Of a stretch of 64,000 bases of DNA, positions 24,425-35,657 are shown piece by piece. Below the pieces are notes generated by a model. It did not search any database, was not told the origin of the DNA, and saw nothing but the letters and a program-made list of their open reading frames with translations. Made by a program: the position numbers and the translations under genes. The DNA lies in assembly GCA_018340375.1 (NCBI GenBank), contig JAFFJZ010000002.1, forward strand, positions 16,200,001 through 16,264,000, read 5' to 3'. How positions within the stretch are numbered: the stretch's first letter is position 1; every line of letters starts with the position of its first letter. Source of the stretch: Gonatopus flavifemur (taxonomy: Eukaryota > Arthropoda > Insecta > Hymenoptera > Dryinidae).

Positions 24425-24820
24425 TCGATTTTAAAAGGTATCGGTTGATATTAGAAATTTCCCATTTCAATAACACGTACGATAATTGTTTTTCATTGAA
24501 AATGCTATAACTTGTGAACCATTTGAGATGAAAATTTTTTCTAGGCAGATTCTTGTAGGGCATTAAATTTTTTAAAAAATCATCTCTGAGTTGATTCTTT
24601 AAAATCAAAGATTTGTGTATTTACTGACCATGGAAGTCTTTGCTTTTTTTTGACTCCCATGGCACGTAATAAATATACAAATTTTTGACTTTGAAAAATC
24701 GATTTTGAAGAATCTGCCCTAGGAAAAATTTTCATCGTAACTGGTTTATTGCGAAAAATATTTGTACGTGTTATTTAAATGGGAAATTTCAGATGCTCAC
24801 CGACACCTTTTAAAATCACC
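24425..24820. mobile_element. Foldback element, about 395 bp
   Basis: The arms pair over about 140 bases: left gattttaaaaggtatcggt, aatttcccattt, aataacacgtac, gatgaaaatttttt and ctaggcagattctt; right the inverted equivalents ending in ccgacaccttttaaaatcac. The centre near 24625-24665 contains ccatgg(a/g)agtc-type inverted motifs. Non-coding. Confidence 0.75.
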
Positions 24821-26708
24821 CTAAAAATTCTGCCAAACAGGGGAATTTTTTCCTCGATATGTGGAACCATTTCACCCCATAAATTCGATAAGTTAGTTTT
24901 TTCGGCTCACTCTAATAATTATCCACCACCATTTGCACTGAATTCTTACGTAAACAGTATATGAAATACAGAACAACGTCGCACCTGTATAATCTCCTAT
25001 CTTTCCTTGCATTTTGACAACTTGAGCTATTTTCTATTGCTCCGCTCACCACGAAACTTTCCTCCCTTCCTTCCATATCTTCTTCAGATCTCTACATACC
25101 CCTTTCTCTATCTCAACTTTTCCATATACCCAAGCTTCATCCGGTATCTCACCCATTCCTCTTTTTTCTTTCTTGCTTTTTTCATGCTATTCATTATTCC
25201 TACTATCTCTCTTGACTCCAATTCTCTTACCCCTCTTAATTTAAAGTAGTTTTCCACTCCTCAAGTACTTGGTGACGGTGAGATTCAACGAACAATCAAA
25301 TTTCTAATTCAAAAAGCAGCTAAAAGTAGCGGCTGACTGTTGTGATTTTTGCGAAAACTTGGTTTCAATTGTTCTGCGATCAGAAATCTATACGGAGCAC
25401 CATGCATGGAACATGATTCCTATGCTTTGGATACTTTGAAATTTTTGAGAATCGGCTTTTCTCGACGTTTTGAGGAGATTTTGAAAGCAAAACTGGCCAT
25501 TATTTTTGGCTTGAGTTTTTGTCAGTATCGCAATACCTTCATCTCTGTATAAAGAAACATGAAAGTGAAATTTATTGAATAGTCTCAAACGATGCCTGCT
25601 GAATCCCTCCTCTAAATCTTCACTGTAAAAACTATTTGTATCATCGATTTTAATACACAAGTTTGGAAACAATTAACACACATATTTTTGTATCAAATTT
25701 CCCACACTTTGATTGAGATTAAAAATTATCTTGAAGCGGTTTTAATACCAATTTATTTTCCCAATAAATATTCATATCAATCAGCCGTTATGATTTGAGT
25801 TTTGTAATTCGAAACTGCGTTCATCCTGTATTCAGAAATAGACTCAATTAGAGCGAATTAGCAGAAATGAAAGCAAACGTATTCATACCGAAAAATATAC
25901 TGTTTTGTGAAAAAAATTTGTGAAATCCCTTTTGTTTCAAATTCTTTGAATGTTCAAACCTTCAATCCACTTGAAAATTATATCGCAGTTTGAATTTTGA
26001 CCGGTTAATGAACTTTCTTTCGCGCAATAAGCTACAATTCTTGGAAGTTCCGAGATTTTTGTATCCTTGTAAAACATTCTTGAGATGTTATTCAAGTACA
26101 ATTGTGTTGATTCGCATTGCAATATCAAGGTAGAAAATTGTTCTCCGTAGTTCTTTTCTAGAATACATTGTAGAGCAAGCATTCACAATATCTTAAGCGT
26201 ATCTACACTTGTATTTTCTTTAAAATATAAAATGTACCTTGAGTATCCCTCGATTTCAACATTTATAATTTAAAGTGAAAATCGTTTTTCTTCGCAGGCC
26301 AGAAAATCAGTCCACTATTCCAATGGAATCTTTTTGTTCCATGACCCTGCAATACCTCCACGAAATTCCGGAGATGTTTAACTAACGTAGAAGCGATTCA
26401 AATATTCGATACACCTGTCGGAATTAACATGAAACTTTGAATGACGTGTTTCTATAATACTTTTGGGATTACTGTGCATGATATTCATGCAATTACTGAA
26501 CTATTGAAGGGCGAATTTAAGAGGTATATTTAGTAGACATGATATTGCCGTTGATTAAACTACAAATATGAAAGAATTAATTCAGAACACCGAGAGAAGG
26601 GGAATATATTTCGGCTAAAAATGAAACTCTTTGGATCTAAGCCCCTGCCTTGGGCCAAAATAAGGTCTTGAGTGATCCAATTTTCATAAAAATAAATTTC
26701 TAGCTGTA
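24821..26708. other. No gene recognised
   Basis: AT-rich, with a pyrimidine-rich stretch near 25000-25250. Around 25655-25690 gtttggaaacaattaacaca resembles 49429-49448, marking a small dispersed repeat. No convincing coding sequence. Confidence 0.3.
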
Positions 26709-26975
26709 CAGAGAAAATCTTAAACTAGTGGTTACAGTAGCCTACACGACTGGCTCGTGTTACGCAAAAAAATCATTTCAACACTACTGGTTACTGTGGT
26801 AACACGAATCAGTTGTGTCTCCGCAGTAGAGAGTAATTTTTCTACACTATTCTCTACTGTGGAGACACGACTGATTCGTGTAATCCCAGTAACCAGTAGC
26901 GTTGAAATGATTTTTTTGCGTAACACGAGCCAGGCGTGTGGGCTGCAGAAACCACTAATGCAGGATTTTCTCCGT
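26709..26975. mobile_element. Near-perfect palindromic MITE, 267 bp
   Basis: Ends cagagaaaatctt (26709) and, inverted, cacggagaaaatcct (from 26975). The inner arms pair almost base for base through ctggctcgtgttacgcaaaa, aaatcatttcaac, actggttact and acacgaatcag, with the centre near 26840. Because the arms are so similar, the plus-strand frame from 26757 and the minus-strand frame ending at 26732 encode similar peptides, an artefact of the palindrome. TA precedes the left end and TG follows the right. The good conservation suggests a young copy. Confidence 0.85.
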
Positions 26976-27006
26976 GTGGGATGAGAAACCGCGTTCCCGA
27001 TCAAAT

Positions 27007-27861
27007 TTCCGAATCCATTTTTCCTAAACTAGATTTCCGAACGGAAATTTTTCCAAATGAATATGTTTCCTAAAACGTTCTTCCTAATCCATTTTCCCTA
27101 ATCAATATTTCCTAACACATTTTTCCTAAATGATTTTTCCTAATCAACATTTCCTAATACATTTTTCCTGAAACGCTTGTTCAATTCACATTTTTTCTTA
27201 ACGCACTCCTTAAAACCTGTTCTCAATTCATGTACTATGTTTTTCTTGCATCTATGTTCAAACACTCGAAGGTTTTGAAACCATAACAACCGCTATAGTT
27301 CGGAGGAAATAATACGATGTAAGAGTGTCATTTATAATTGGGTTAAGTAACAACAAAATTTTTGACCAGGTGGTTGACGAATTAATTCCAATCATGGATT
27401 ACTTTGAAGAATTACATGTATCTGGACGTGCGGCAAGAGGAAGATGCAGAGCTGTCATCAGATACTGAAACTCTTGTGACAGAATTAAGTTTAGGTAGAA
27501 GTGTTAGAGCCAGGCCAAAACAAAAGTGGATTACCACTGAAAAACGAATCAGATCTATTGTAAATGAGTATCAACTTTATGAGAGTGATGACCGAATTTT
27601 GGACTACCTACGTGCTTTAGCTAATACTGTGATGCTATAATTATCCGTGTAATTTATGTTTTAATATGATTCAACTTGTATATTTGATTTTTTATAATGA
27701 TGAGGGAAATCCAATTTTTCCTATTTTGGAAAAATTGATTTAGGAATATGGACTAAAAAAATGATTTTGAAAAAATGGGCGTAGGAAAATAAGATTAGGA
27801 ATTTTTATTTTAGGGAAAAAGGTATTTGGAAGAATAAACTTTAGGAAAACCGGATTAGGAA
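27007..27861. mobile_element. Foldback element with TTCCTAANNCATTTTTCC arms
   Basis: The left arm (about 27007-27180) is a run of ttcctaatccattttccc-like units. The right arm (about 27705-27861) carries the inverted units (ggaaaaccggattagga and variants). Between them lies a fragment resembling a transposase tail (27370-27640). Long subrepeat arms plus a MULE-like fragment suggest a decayed Mutator-like or Foldback-type element. Confidence 0.6.
27370..27640 (+). pseudogene. Probable C-terminal fragment of a MULE-type transposase
   Basis: An open frame from 27404 ends in RIRSIVNEYQ, then ILDYLRALANTVML and a stop. From memory of the family, insect Mutator-like (MULE) proteins near FLYWCH-type genes end in a similar pattern: R-I-x-x-I-V, a short spacer, then Y-L-R-x-I-A. 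Just upstream in another frame, 27370-27430 reads VVDELIPIMDYFEELHVSGR, which resembles the region before the end of the same proteins (DYFE, then an Arg/Gly-rich stretch). A frameshift separates the two parts. The catalytic domain is absent. It could instead be a captured host exon. Confidence 0.45.
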
Positions 27862-27865
27862 GTAT

Positions 27866-28052
27866 GCACAGCAAAAAATTTTGTGTCAGGAGGTCCACTC
27901 AGAGTTTGTATTGTGAACAATATATGAAATTCTGAAATTCACAGATTTTCAGTGTGAATTTAACATTTTTGTGTTAATATTTCATATAAATTGCGAGTGG
28001 ACCTCCTGGGACATACACGTGTGGTAAAAATACACCAAATTTTTATCATGTG
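27866..28052. mobile_element. MITE with a CAGGAGGTCCACTC inverted repeat
   Basis: tgtcaggaggtccactc (27884-27900) pairs with gagtggacctcctggga (27995-28011). Weaker pairing extends to cacagcaaaaaatttt on the left and aaatttttatcatgtg on the right. Inner tatgaaat motifs also pair. About 187 bp, non-coding. Confidence 0.6.
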
Positions 28053-30174
28053 CGTTTTGTTTTCGATGCGGATTTGATTAAAGTAAATATTGATTCAGGT
28101 ACCTTGAAATACAAATCCTCCATTAATCAACTAAATAATTTCTCCTACTCTCGTAACTTCTGCCACACGGAAAAAAGGACTTAGCCATACTAGCTATTTT
28201 TACGTAGTTGTATTGAAGATAGTTGTGATGTTAAACCAAATATCGAAAATTGTGTACGTACAGTAGGTGGAACAGCTACTAATTAGTTGGGGGAGCTATT
28301 CTTTTTCTTCGTGCACCTTTTAAACCATATTTTGATGAATGAGTGAATTGTTGCAAGCTGCACATTTTGTATTGAAAATCGGGATGCAAATTTTTGTGGA
28401 ATATTGATGAATATCATATTATCAAACTAAAATCACATCACGGATAAATATCAAGTGAGTAATCGCTGTGATGACCGATTGTAAATCTTTGCTGAATTCA
28501 CTAAGTGCACGTAATTAAAGTAAAAAAGCTGTCAAAGATCAATCAAAATTTTGCAAAAAACGTTATTCCACTTGCCTCACACGTTGGTTGTGATCAAGAA
28601 TGCCAGAAAAATTCATTATACAAATCAGGAATACGTATTTTTTTCAACCAAACGTTACGATAACACATTCAATCATATGAATTTCCTCGCAGTTTTAAAA
28701 ATAACTACTTGACGGAATTGTAACTTGATTCTGTCGATAACTTGATCAATGTCATTCCATCAACAACCGCAAAACTTCATAAAGAACCATATACGGTAGG
28801 ATCACTCGCATATATTAATATATGAGACTCATGTGACGAGAACATCTGAAGAATTCAAGTGAAATACATGAATTCGTTCTCGCGATCGATCGATATACTT
28901 GATTCAATAAATTTGAAGATTACCTTCCTGTGAATACTTTTGAATATTCAATTGATGCAGGAATTCAAAAAATTGTATTTAATACAAAAAAAAACGGTTA
29001 TTTACTATAACGCCTACAAAAAAATTTGTTATCCTTGCAAAAATATTCACTCCAGCAGCTAAGACGTTAGTTCTTTCAACAAAGTTTTTCATGCCAGCAA
29101 AAAAATCTAGTTGTGTCAATCATTTTTCTCGTTTTTTGGGGGATTTTTCTTTGTGGTCGCTATAGGAACGGACCGATTTATTGTTATGTCAGCAATACTT
29201 TTTTCTCCGTGCATGATTTATTGCCGATTTAAAGATCCCCTGATGTTAGAACTCGGATTCAATTTTAGATATAAAAAATCGAAGAATATAGTTACAATAT
29301 TCTCTAAACTTTGTAAAATTTTATAAAATTTTCTGTTGACATTATTACATAATTTATATATACTACCAGATGATGGAACCACTGTAATTGATCCATTTTT
29401 TTATTTCAATCTCTCACATATAGGTAACCTTTGGTTGACTGAATTACAGCAAAGCTGATAAAAAGTTATCTCGCGTTACACTCAGCGAATAAATTATTTA
29501 TTTATCCACACACAGATTCGATGGGAAGGTATAATTCATTAGCTCAACTTCTCATGAGATTGATCAAATTTAATTTTACAAGCGCACAGAGAACTTCCAT
29601 GAACTTCGTGGTATTCCGCTGTATTTAAACTCACGGCAATATCTGAACGAATTTCATTTAGATTTAATCAACAAAACCTTTTTGTCAATAATGTATTCTG
29701 GTTATTTACAAAAGTATTCGCAAAACACCGGGCTTTCGGACTATAAATCTGATTCTCTTTGAACTTCCCAACAAAACCGTAAGTACTTTTTTATCAACTG
29801 TACATACATCGAATCCATGAGGTTCACGTTCAAATTCACCTTATCTGTAATTCATGTCGGCTTGAAACACACATTGACTGAACTATGAATAAATGAAGCG
29901 TGAATAACATGGATTATGCCGTTGTGAGGATAAAAACATTCCATTAGGATCAACTCCTTACATGCTGTAAATGAATTGTTACGAAGAGTATTCGTGTTTT
30001 TCTAATTCTATTTTATCCTTCGTTAAAAAATTAGCCATTCCAATTTGAAATAGAATTTGGGATAGGGACAATTTTGGTGTATAATTTACTACAGTTGGGA
30101 TTCAAACTACTTCGCTCTAGTTTGAATTACCAACACTGCAAAAAATATACTTCCTAAACTGCCAAAGAAGTTTG
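28053..30174. other. No gene; several element-like ends
   Basis: Includes the MITE at 28166-28313. Another element-like right end (ttttttctccgtg) is near 29199-29213 without a located left end. Elsewhere AT-rich, no gene recognised. Confidence 0.3.
28166..28313. mobile_element. Small MITE, 148 bp
   Basis: Ends CA-cacggaaaaaaggac and ttctttttcttcgtg-CA. Only the termini pair well; the interior (actagcta and related motifs) pairs weakly. Non-coding. Membership in the CACNG group is inferred from the termini. Confidence 0.5.
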
Positions 30175-30175
30175 G

Positions 30176-30213
<38 letters not shown>

Positions 30214-30357
30214 TAAACAAAAAAAAAAAAAAAATTTTTTGTGATTTTTTTGAATTTTTTAACTTTTGTTCTTTTTTTTTACAAAAACAAAAAAGAAAAA
30301 ATTTTTTTTTTTCCCAAAAAAAGTTTTTTTTTTTTTGTTTTTTTTTCAAAAATGTTT
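30175..30357. other. Homopolymer block, probable sequence artefact
   Basis: About 180 bases consist almost entirely of long runs of T and A (runs of ten to more than twenty), mixed with odd short interruptions and a CCC. It abuts the MITE at 30361. It is unlike the rest of the window and resembles low-quality consensus or a badly filled gap; a real poly-A/T tract is possible. Confidence 0.6.
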
Positions 30358-30360
30358 GCA

Positions 30361-30973
30361 CACGGAAAAAATTAGTGACCCAAATTTTCGTTGACTAGTA
30401 TGTCACTTTAGGACGGAGCACAAATGTGAGAAGAATTCGTATACTGGATTTTAATAATTCGTTGACTCTCTTCATTATTCCGATGATCAGAATGAAGAGT
30501 TAATTCCGTTGGTGAAACAATGGACAAAACCAACGACCCGCGTGGAAAAAAATAGTCTGGCGTCGATCTTTGCAATAGTCTTGCAAGAAGAGTCTCGCAA
30601 GACTATCGCATACTTATAAAAGCATACGTCCAAGATACAGGGAAAATTTGGGTAAAAGTATGGGATTTGGGACTCTGCCATATTCCTGCGAGACTAGTGT
30701 AAGATCCTGTGAATCTGTTGAAGGTATGGAACAAGTATGGGAAAATTTCAATTCCCATACTTTTGTCAAGATTATTCCCGTATCTCTGCCCTATTCTTTC
30801 ATACGTGTCGCAAAATTCTTGCGACACTTACTTTTTCGCCAGATTGACGCCAAACTGTTTTTTCCTACACGGGGAATTATTGAAATCCAGTGTACGAATT
30901 CTTCTCGAATTTGTGCTCCGTCCAAAAGCGACATACTATTCAACGAAAATTTGGATTGCTCATTCTTTCCGTG
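30361..30973. mobile_element. Inverted-repeat element, 613 bp, with a nested inner palindrome
   Basis: The outer arms pair over about 100 bases: ccaaattttcgttga, tagtatgtc, acggagcacaaa and gagaagaattcgta recur inverted at the right end, which finishes ttctttccgtg-TA. Inside, about 30536-30874 is another inverted repeat (cgtggaaaaaaatagtctgg on the left, the inverted equivalent ending tttcctacacgggg on the right) with inner motifs aagtatggga. The overlapping open frames on both strands (up to 136 codons) are by-products of these palindromes. Confidence 0.8.
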
Positions 30974-33808
30974 TATTTCTTTTTTCTGCATAGGTGTTTT
31001 TTATTATTCAGGATCCAATGATCCATACAATATGGGTTCGACAGTGCTATTTTGTTAGGCAAAATTTAACTTCGTTCAATTTACACTAGGGTAGGGTAGT
31101 CCGGTACTCCCTAGGAAAAATTCAACGCATAATGCGGCCTATTAAACAGACCACATCATGCCCAGGTAACTCACCAAGCTAAAACCGTCATCAGGTCAAT
31201 TTGTTATGCTTAGACCACGTTTGTGTTGAATGATGATAGAAATCGTCCCTGTCCTAAAATTGACCGCGAATTTTTTTTCCTTGCAATCATTATATATAAT
31301 TTGTATAAGAATATTAGAGAAACACATTCTTAACACTACTTGGAAATCATATAATATCAATGTATTGATCACATTTTTAACTACCAATAATCTTTGATAG
31401 TGATTAATTTTAGTACGTAAATTTTCGCAATCATTCGCAAATCACATGAATTCAATGAGAGAGATAGAGGTGCGACAGAGGGGCTCAATCTGATCACGTA
31501 TTCCAAGTATTTATTATTGTTCGAAATACGCCGGTTACTCGAATTTCATCAGCTTATTCGAGTTTCATCGAACCACTGGATGTATTTGGGATATTCGATT
31601 ACAAAAACCCAATCCAAAATTTCGATGTGGTTGGTAACAAATTCGATTATGGCATTTGATTTGAATCGACAAAATCAATTCACGAAACATCTTGAAATTA
31701 GAAATAAGATTTAATTACAAGAAAAGAAAAGTCCCTCTTTTCAGTCAATTGGAATGAAGGTTCAGTTTAAAATTCAAAATAAGCCCTCTCAATCGATTTG
31801 TTATGTGAACAAAGCTTCGACAACGTTTAATCAAAATTTACAACAATTGGCTGCTAGTTCCGGCATCATAAATAACATGAGAAGCTGGAATAAGACAGAG
31901 AATGTGTCAGCATTTTGGCACTAATGTCTTCGCATGATATAAATTCAAAGAAAACTGTCATATATGCGAATAAAAAAGGAATCGAAGAAGGAGCTGAGGT
32001 GGTATGCTCGCGACAGGATATGCTTGTCTGACACCGCACTTAGTTCTAGTCCATAAATTCATACATAGTATAGTACCAAGATCGGTCTCAGACGAATCCC
32101 GACTCTGCATATGCCACCTTTAGTACGAGTGAAGAGAACCCTTTTTATGCATGTCAATTAAAACACACCGTGGAAGGAGACTTTGGGAAGATGTTACATA
32201 TCATTTGGAGTTATCAGAAAATGAATCCTCACCATTTGTAGATTGTAGAAGATTATAGAGCAGATAATTTCAATTCTCCAGCGCTCACTGTACACACCTT
32301 ATATTCGATTAAGGAGAAGAATACAAGCAAACATACCTATTTTTTGAGAATTTAATACAATTCATTGGTCGATGATACAATCATGAAATCAAGCACACCT
32401 TAGCACAATTTTCATCTAAAATCAAGAAACCAAAATTCTATCGTTAAAGTATATCAAAACGCACAACTTGACAAAGAGAAAAACGAAAAATAAAATTTAT
32501 CTACATTGCGCCTTTCAATTTTTAAATTGAAAAAGAGTGGGTGTTTTTTTTCAAAATGCTTCTGAATTTTCAATTTTTCATTTTCATTTGTTTTTACTCT
32601 GTCAATAAGTTGTGCGTTTTCACATATTCTAAAGAAAGAATTTTGGTTTTTAGATTGTAGAAAAAAATTGAGGCCTGCAGGCTGCACGGCGCAAAAACGA
32701 GGGGCCAACTTCTAGCAGCTGTAGCTCCGCCATTTTCAGATATTTTTTCCTCAACAAAATTATGGAGATAGTTTGGAACGTAGATTTCAAGATGTGCGTT
32801 ATTTAAATCATGGATCCTCAGCTACTTTTCATAATCAATTCTTAAAAAACAGTACGTTGTTACATGTATTTCCCCCCTTAAATTTGTTCATTTAATCATT
32901 ATAAGATAAACTCAAAGGGAAATTTTGTATTATTCTGCAGAAGACACTTTTTTCCTGCACATTACATATCCATTAATCCATTGATTTCAATACCGTGATA
33001 ATGTACTCTGAGAGGAAAAGAATCAAAACGACCGTGTATACAGCTGAAGAATAACTAGAATGTACTTTCTAGTAAACTATCGTACAAGAGGTAGAAAAAA
33101 ATAATGAAAGATTGATTGCATAATAGTAGAATGATGCGGTTATTTTGTACAATACGTAACACGATCATGTCCACAAAATAATAAAACCGCGTGGTTCGTT
33201 TGCGTAAATGCAAATTCTCGATAAAATATACAAGGCTTTCCCAGAAACGATATTCCAAGACTTAAAGGCATATGCCTGAAGTGGAAAACAATATTTGCTT
33301 CATGCATGAGAAGAATGTTGGGAATTGAGAGAAATACAGGAAGAATTGCATTTTTTTATTAAAAATTTCATTATTTCATTCTTTTCGTACACTTCATATT
33401 CTAATTGTATTCCTGTAAAATGTAGGAAAGAGCATTCATATAAAAGAAATTTCGTATCGTACTGTACTATTCATGGCACAAAGTAAGTATTCTCGATTAC
33501 AAACGAAGATGAAAAGATTGAACTAATTATTTCATGAAAGAACATGATTTCTTGATATGCAATAATGGGGATATTTTTTTTTGTCCTTTATTCATTCGTT
33601 GAACATTCGTTTCACGCGATATCGTTTCTTTTGTCCCTGGAAGTCTGTCATTTCTTTTACTCGAGTACTGTTGATTCTTAATATTTTGATTTAAAAATTT
33701 CTCCGACACTCAACATGTTGAACTGCAGAAAGACAAACGGTATGGTAAGAAATGTCATACTCTATGAACGACAAATGATAATTTTTTCGTCATACGCTGT
33801 AGGAAGGG
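30974..33808. other. No gene recognised
   Basis: AT-rich sequence with short frames lacking domains. No long palindrome or tandem array seen. Confidence 0.3.
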
Positions 33809-34780
33809 TTACGTTGATAGTTGACATATATCAATTCGAAATCCGACCTAATGTAGCATAACTTCAAAGACAATCTATTGTCTTTATGTACAATGTGATG
33901 TATATTAATAGTTAACTGATGATCCATTGTACATAAATATGATGCGTAATTAATACGAATATGATGGCATTCGTAATCTATTATATTAAAGGGTGATAAA
34001 TCATCAGATAACTATTAATATAATATATTATGTGTGAATAAAATAGAATCACCTTAGCCTAGTAGAAATTTGACAGGGAATTCCCTATTAGAAGCATGGC
34101 CCTCGTAAGGCTGCGATAGGGAACTCCTGATTAAGGAAAACTTTTAATTACCTTATCAGGTCCTGACATGGCATCCTGTTTAGGATCTTACAACAATGTA
34201 ACGCGAGGTTGTTGACAGGTCCCAGTCAGATTTTCCCTTTTAGTAACTCAGACATGGTATTCCTATCAGTACCTGATCAGGATTGCCTTGCCTCATCCTT
34301 CCTTCAATCATGTGATAACCGACAAGACAGCTGAATCAGGACCTGATCAATTCAGAACGATGAATGTATCAAACTATTCAGAATTTTCACAGGATTCATT
34401 AGAAATTTACCTGTCTTTTTTAAATGTTCAACTGAGGTCTATTTGGATCATCAGTAGAATTTCTTTTTGTTGGGAGAGTTTCAAAAAATCCATGAAAATT
34501 AAATTGAATGTTGGAGCTATAGCTCAGATGAGATCGTGATTGGGAATTCCACTACCACTCGGATCAGGTCCTGATTGGGAAATGTTTGGTTTTCCTGATC
34601 AGTACCTTGTCTTTTCCCTGCGTTACATTTTTGTCAGGGCCTTATCAGATACTCAAGTCAGGCCCTGAACAAAAATCAGGCATGCCTGATTTGGACCTGA
34701 TGTTTATATATCAAAATTTCTACTAGGGATATTGTCATGCTAGTCGGATTCCAGACTGATATTTGTTAACTATTGATGTA
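33809..34780. mobile_element. Outer inverted-repeat element carrying another foldback
   Basis: ttacgttgatagttgacata and nearby aaatccgacctaatgtagca (33809-33858) pair, inverted, with atgctagtcggattccaga and tgttaactattgatgtaacc (34737-34784). Inside, tattaatagttaactgatga (33904-33923) pairs with atcatcagataactattaat (34001-34020). The foldback at 34058-34727 sits within this interval. Confidence 0.55.
34058..34727. mobile_element. Foldback element with CAGGTCCTGA arms, 670 bp
   Basis: Ends cctagtagaaattt (34058) and, inverted, ccctagtagaaatttt. Both arms carry atcaggtcctga, cctgatcag and caggccctga units, as in the 2.6 kb element at 16873-19437, whose termini (cccgactagaaattt) also match. 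The central 34350-34540 is unique sequence. The open frame from 34288 spans arm and centre and is not credible as a gene. Probably a shorter relative of the same family. Confidence 0.75.
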
Positions 34781-35131
34781 ACCTTTGTACAGTGTATTTT
34801 ATTCCGAGGGGAGGTTAAAAGAATTCAAAAACAATTTTAGCAACAATTCATCAAAATTGTAGTAGGTTGGAAATATAATAGAATAATTTCGCAAACATCT
34901 TCTTCTCCCCAAACGATGGATGATTTTTGGGAAAATCAAAACGTGGACATCGACAAGATACTTGCCAATCAGATGTCACATATCTCAACTTCATGAAACG
35001 TTGAGAAAACGTTCTGAAAATGTTTATATGACAGACACACGTCGTATTATGGCTGTCGAAAAATATGATGGGAAACTTCCAAGCACTGTTTTGCCAAGGT
35101 TTATGCCTTCAGAGCTATTCAAGCTATTGTA

Positions 35132-35657
35132 CACGGAAGGACCGAGTTCATTAATATTTAGAAAAGAGACTGTCAATTTAGGGGAAAAGAGGATCATTGA
35201 AGAATATTTGTAGTCAATTTACCATAAGTTGATACACTGAGTTGAACCCAATTCCTTAAATTGGAAGAAAATTTCTTTGCCCTCATTCTGATCAATCGTA
35301 TTTCCAATGGAAAAAATGATTCAATCTCCATTGAATTGAAATGATATTATTCGAATTCAAAGAGGATTATATCTCTGTTTCGATTAAAAAATTCTTTGTA
35401 TCAATCCGAACTGAATTTTATTCCATTGAAAAAAAGATTTATTAGAATGAGGGCAAAGAGAATGTTCTAAGAAAATTGGGTTGTCAGTGTAGTTTCACTG
35501 TTAAAAATAACAATAAGACGATCAATCTTTGATATTTTCACTACGAATTTTCGGTAAATCCACTACAAATATTTATCACCGATTTCCCTAATTGACAATC
35601 ATTTTTCTAAATATTAAAAATCAACTTCTTATCATTAATAAACTCGATCTTTCCGTG
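35132..35657. mobile_element. MITE with another MITE nested inside
   Basis: Ends TA-cacggaaggaccgagttcat and aactcgatctttccgtg-TA. The arms also pair at attaatatttagaaa, gtcaattta and aatatttgtag. The element is interrupted at 35235-35489 by a second MITE. Its diverged relative at 21331-21786 carries a different insert. The second copy at 40093-40615 belongs to the duplication. Confidence 0.75.
35235..35489. mobile_element. Inner MITE, 255 bp
   Basis: Ends TA-cactgagttgaacccaattcc and gaaaattgggttgtcagtg-TA with perfect TA flanks (35233-35234 and 35490-35491). The arms continue as ctttgccctcattctgatca on the left and ttagaatgagggcaaag on the right. Non-coding. It inserted into the older element around it. 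Confidence 0.8.

Noticed and set aside
26732..27004. Overlapping ORFs on both strands with similar peptides
   Set aside because: They come from the palindromic MITE; similarity is a consequence of arm symmetry.
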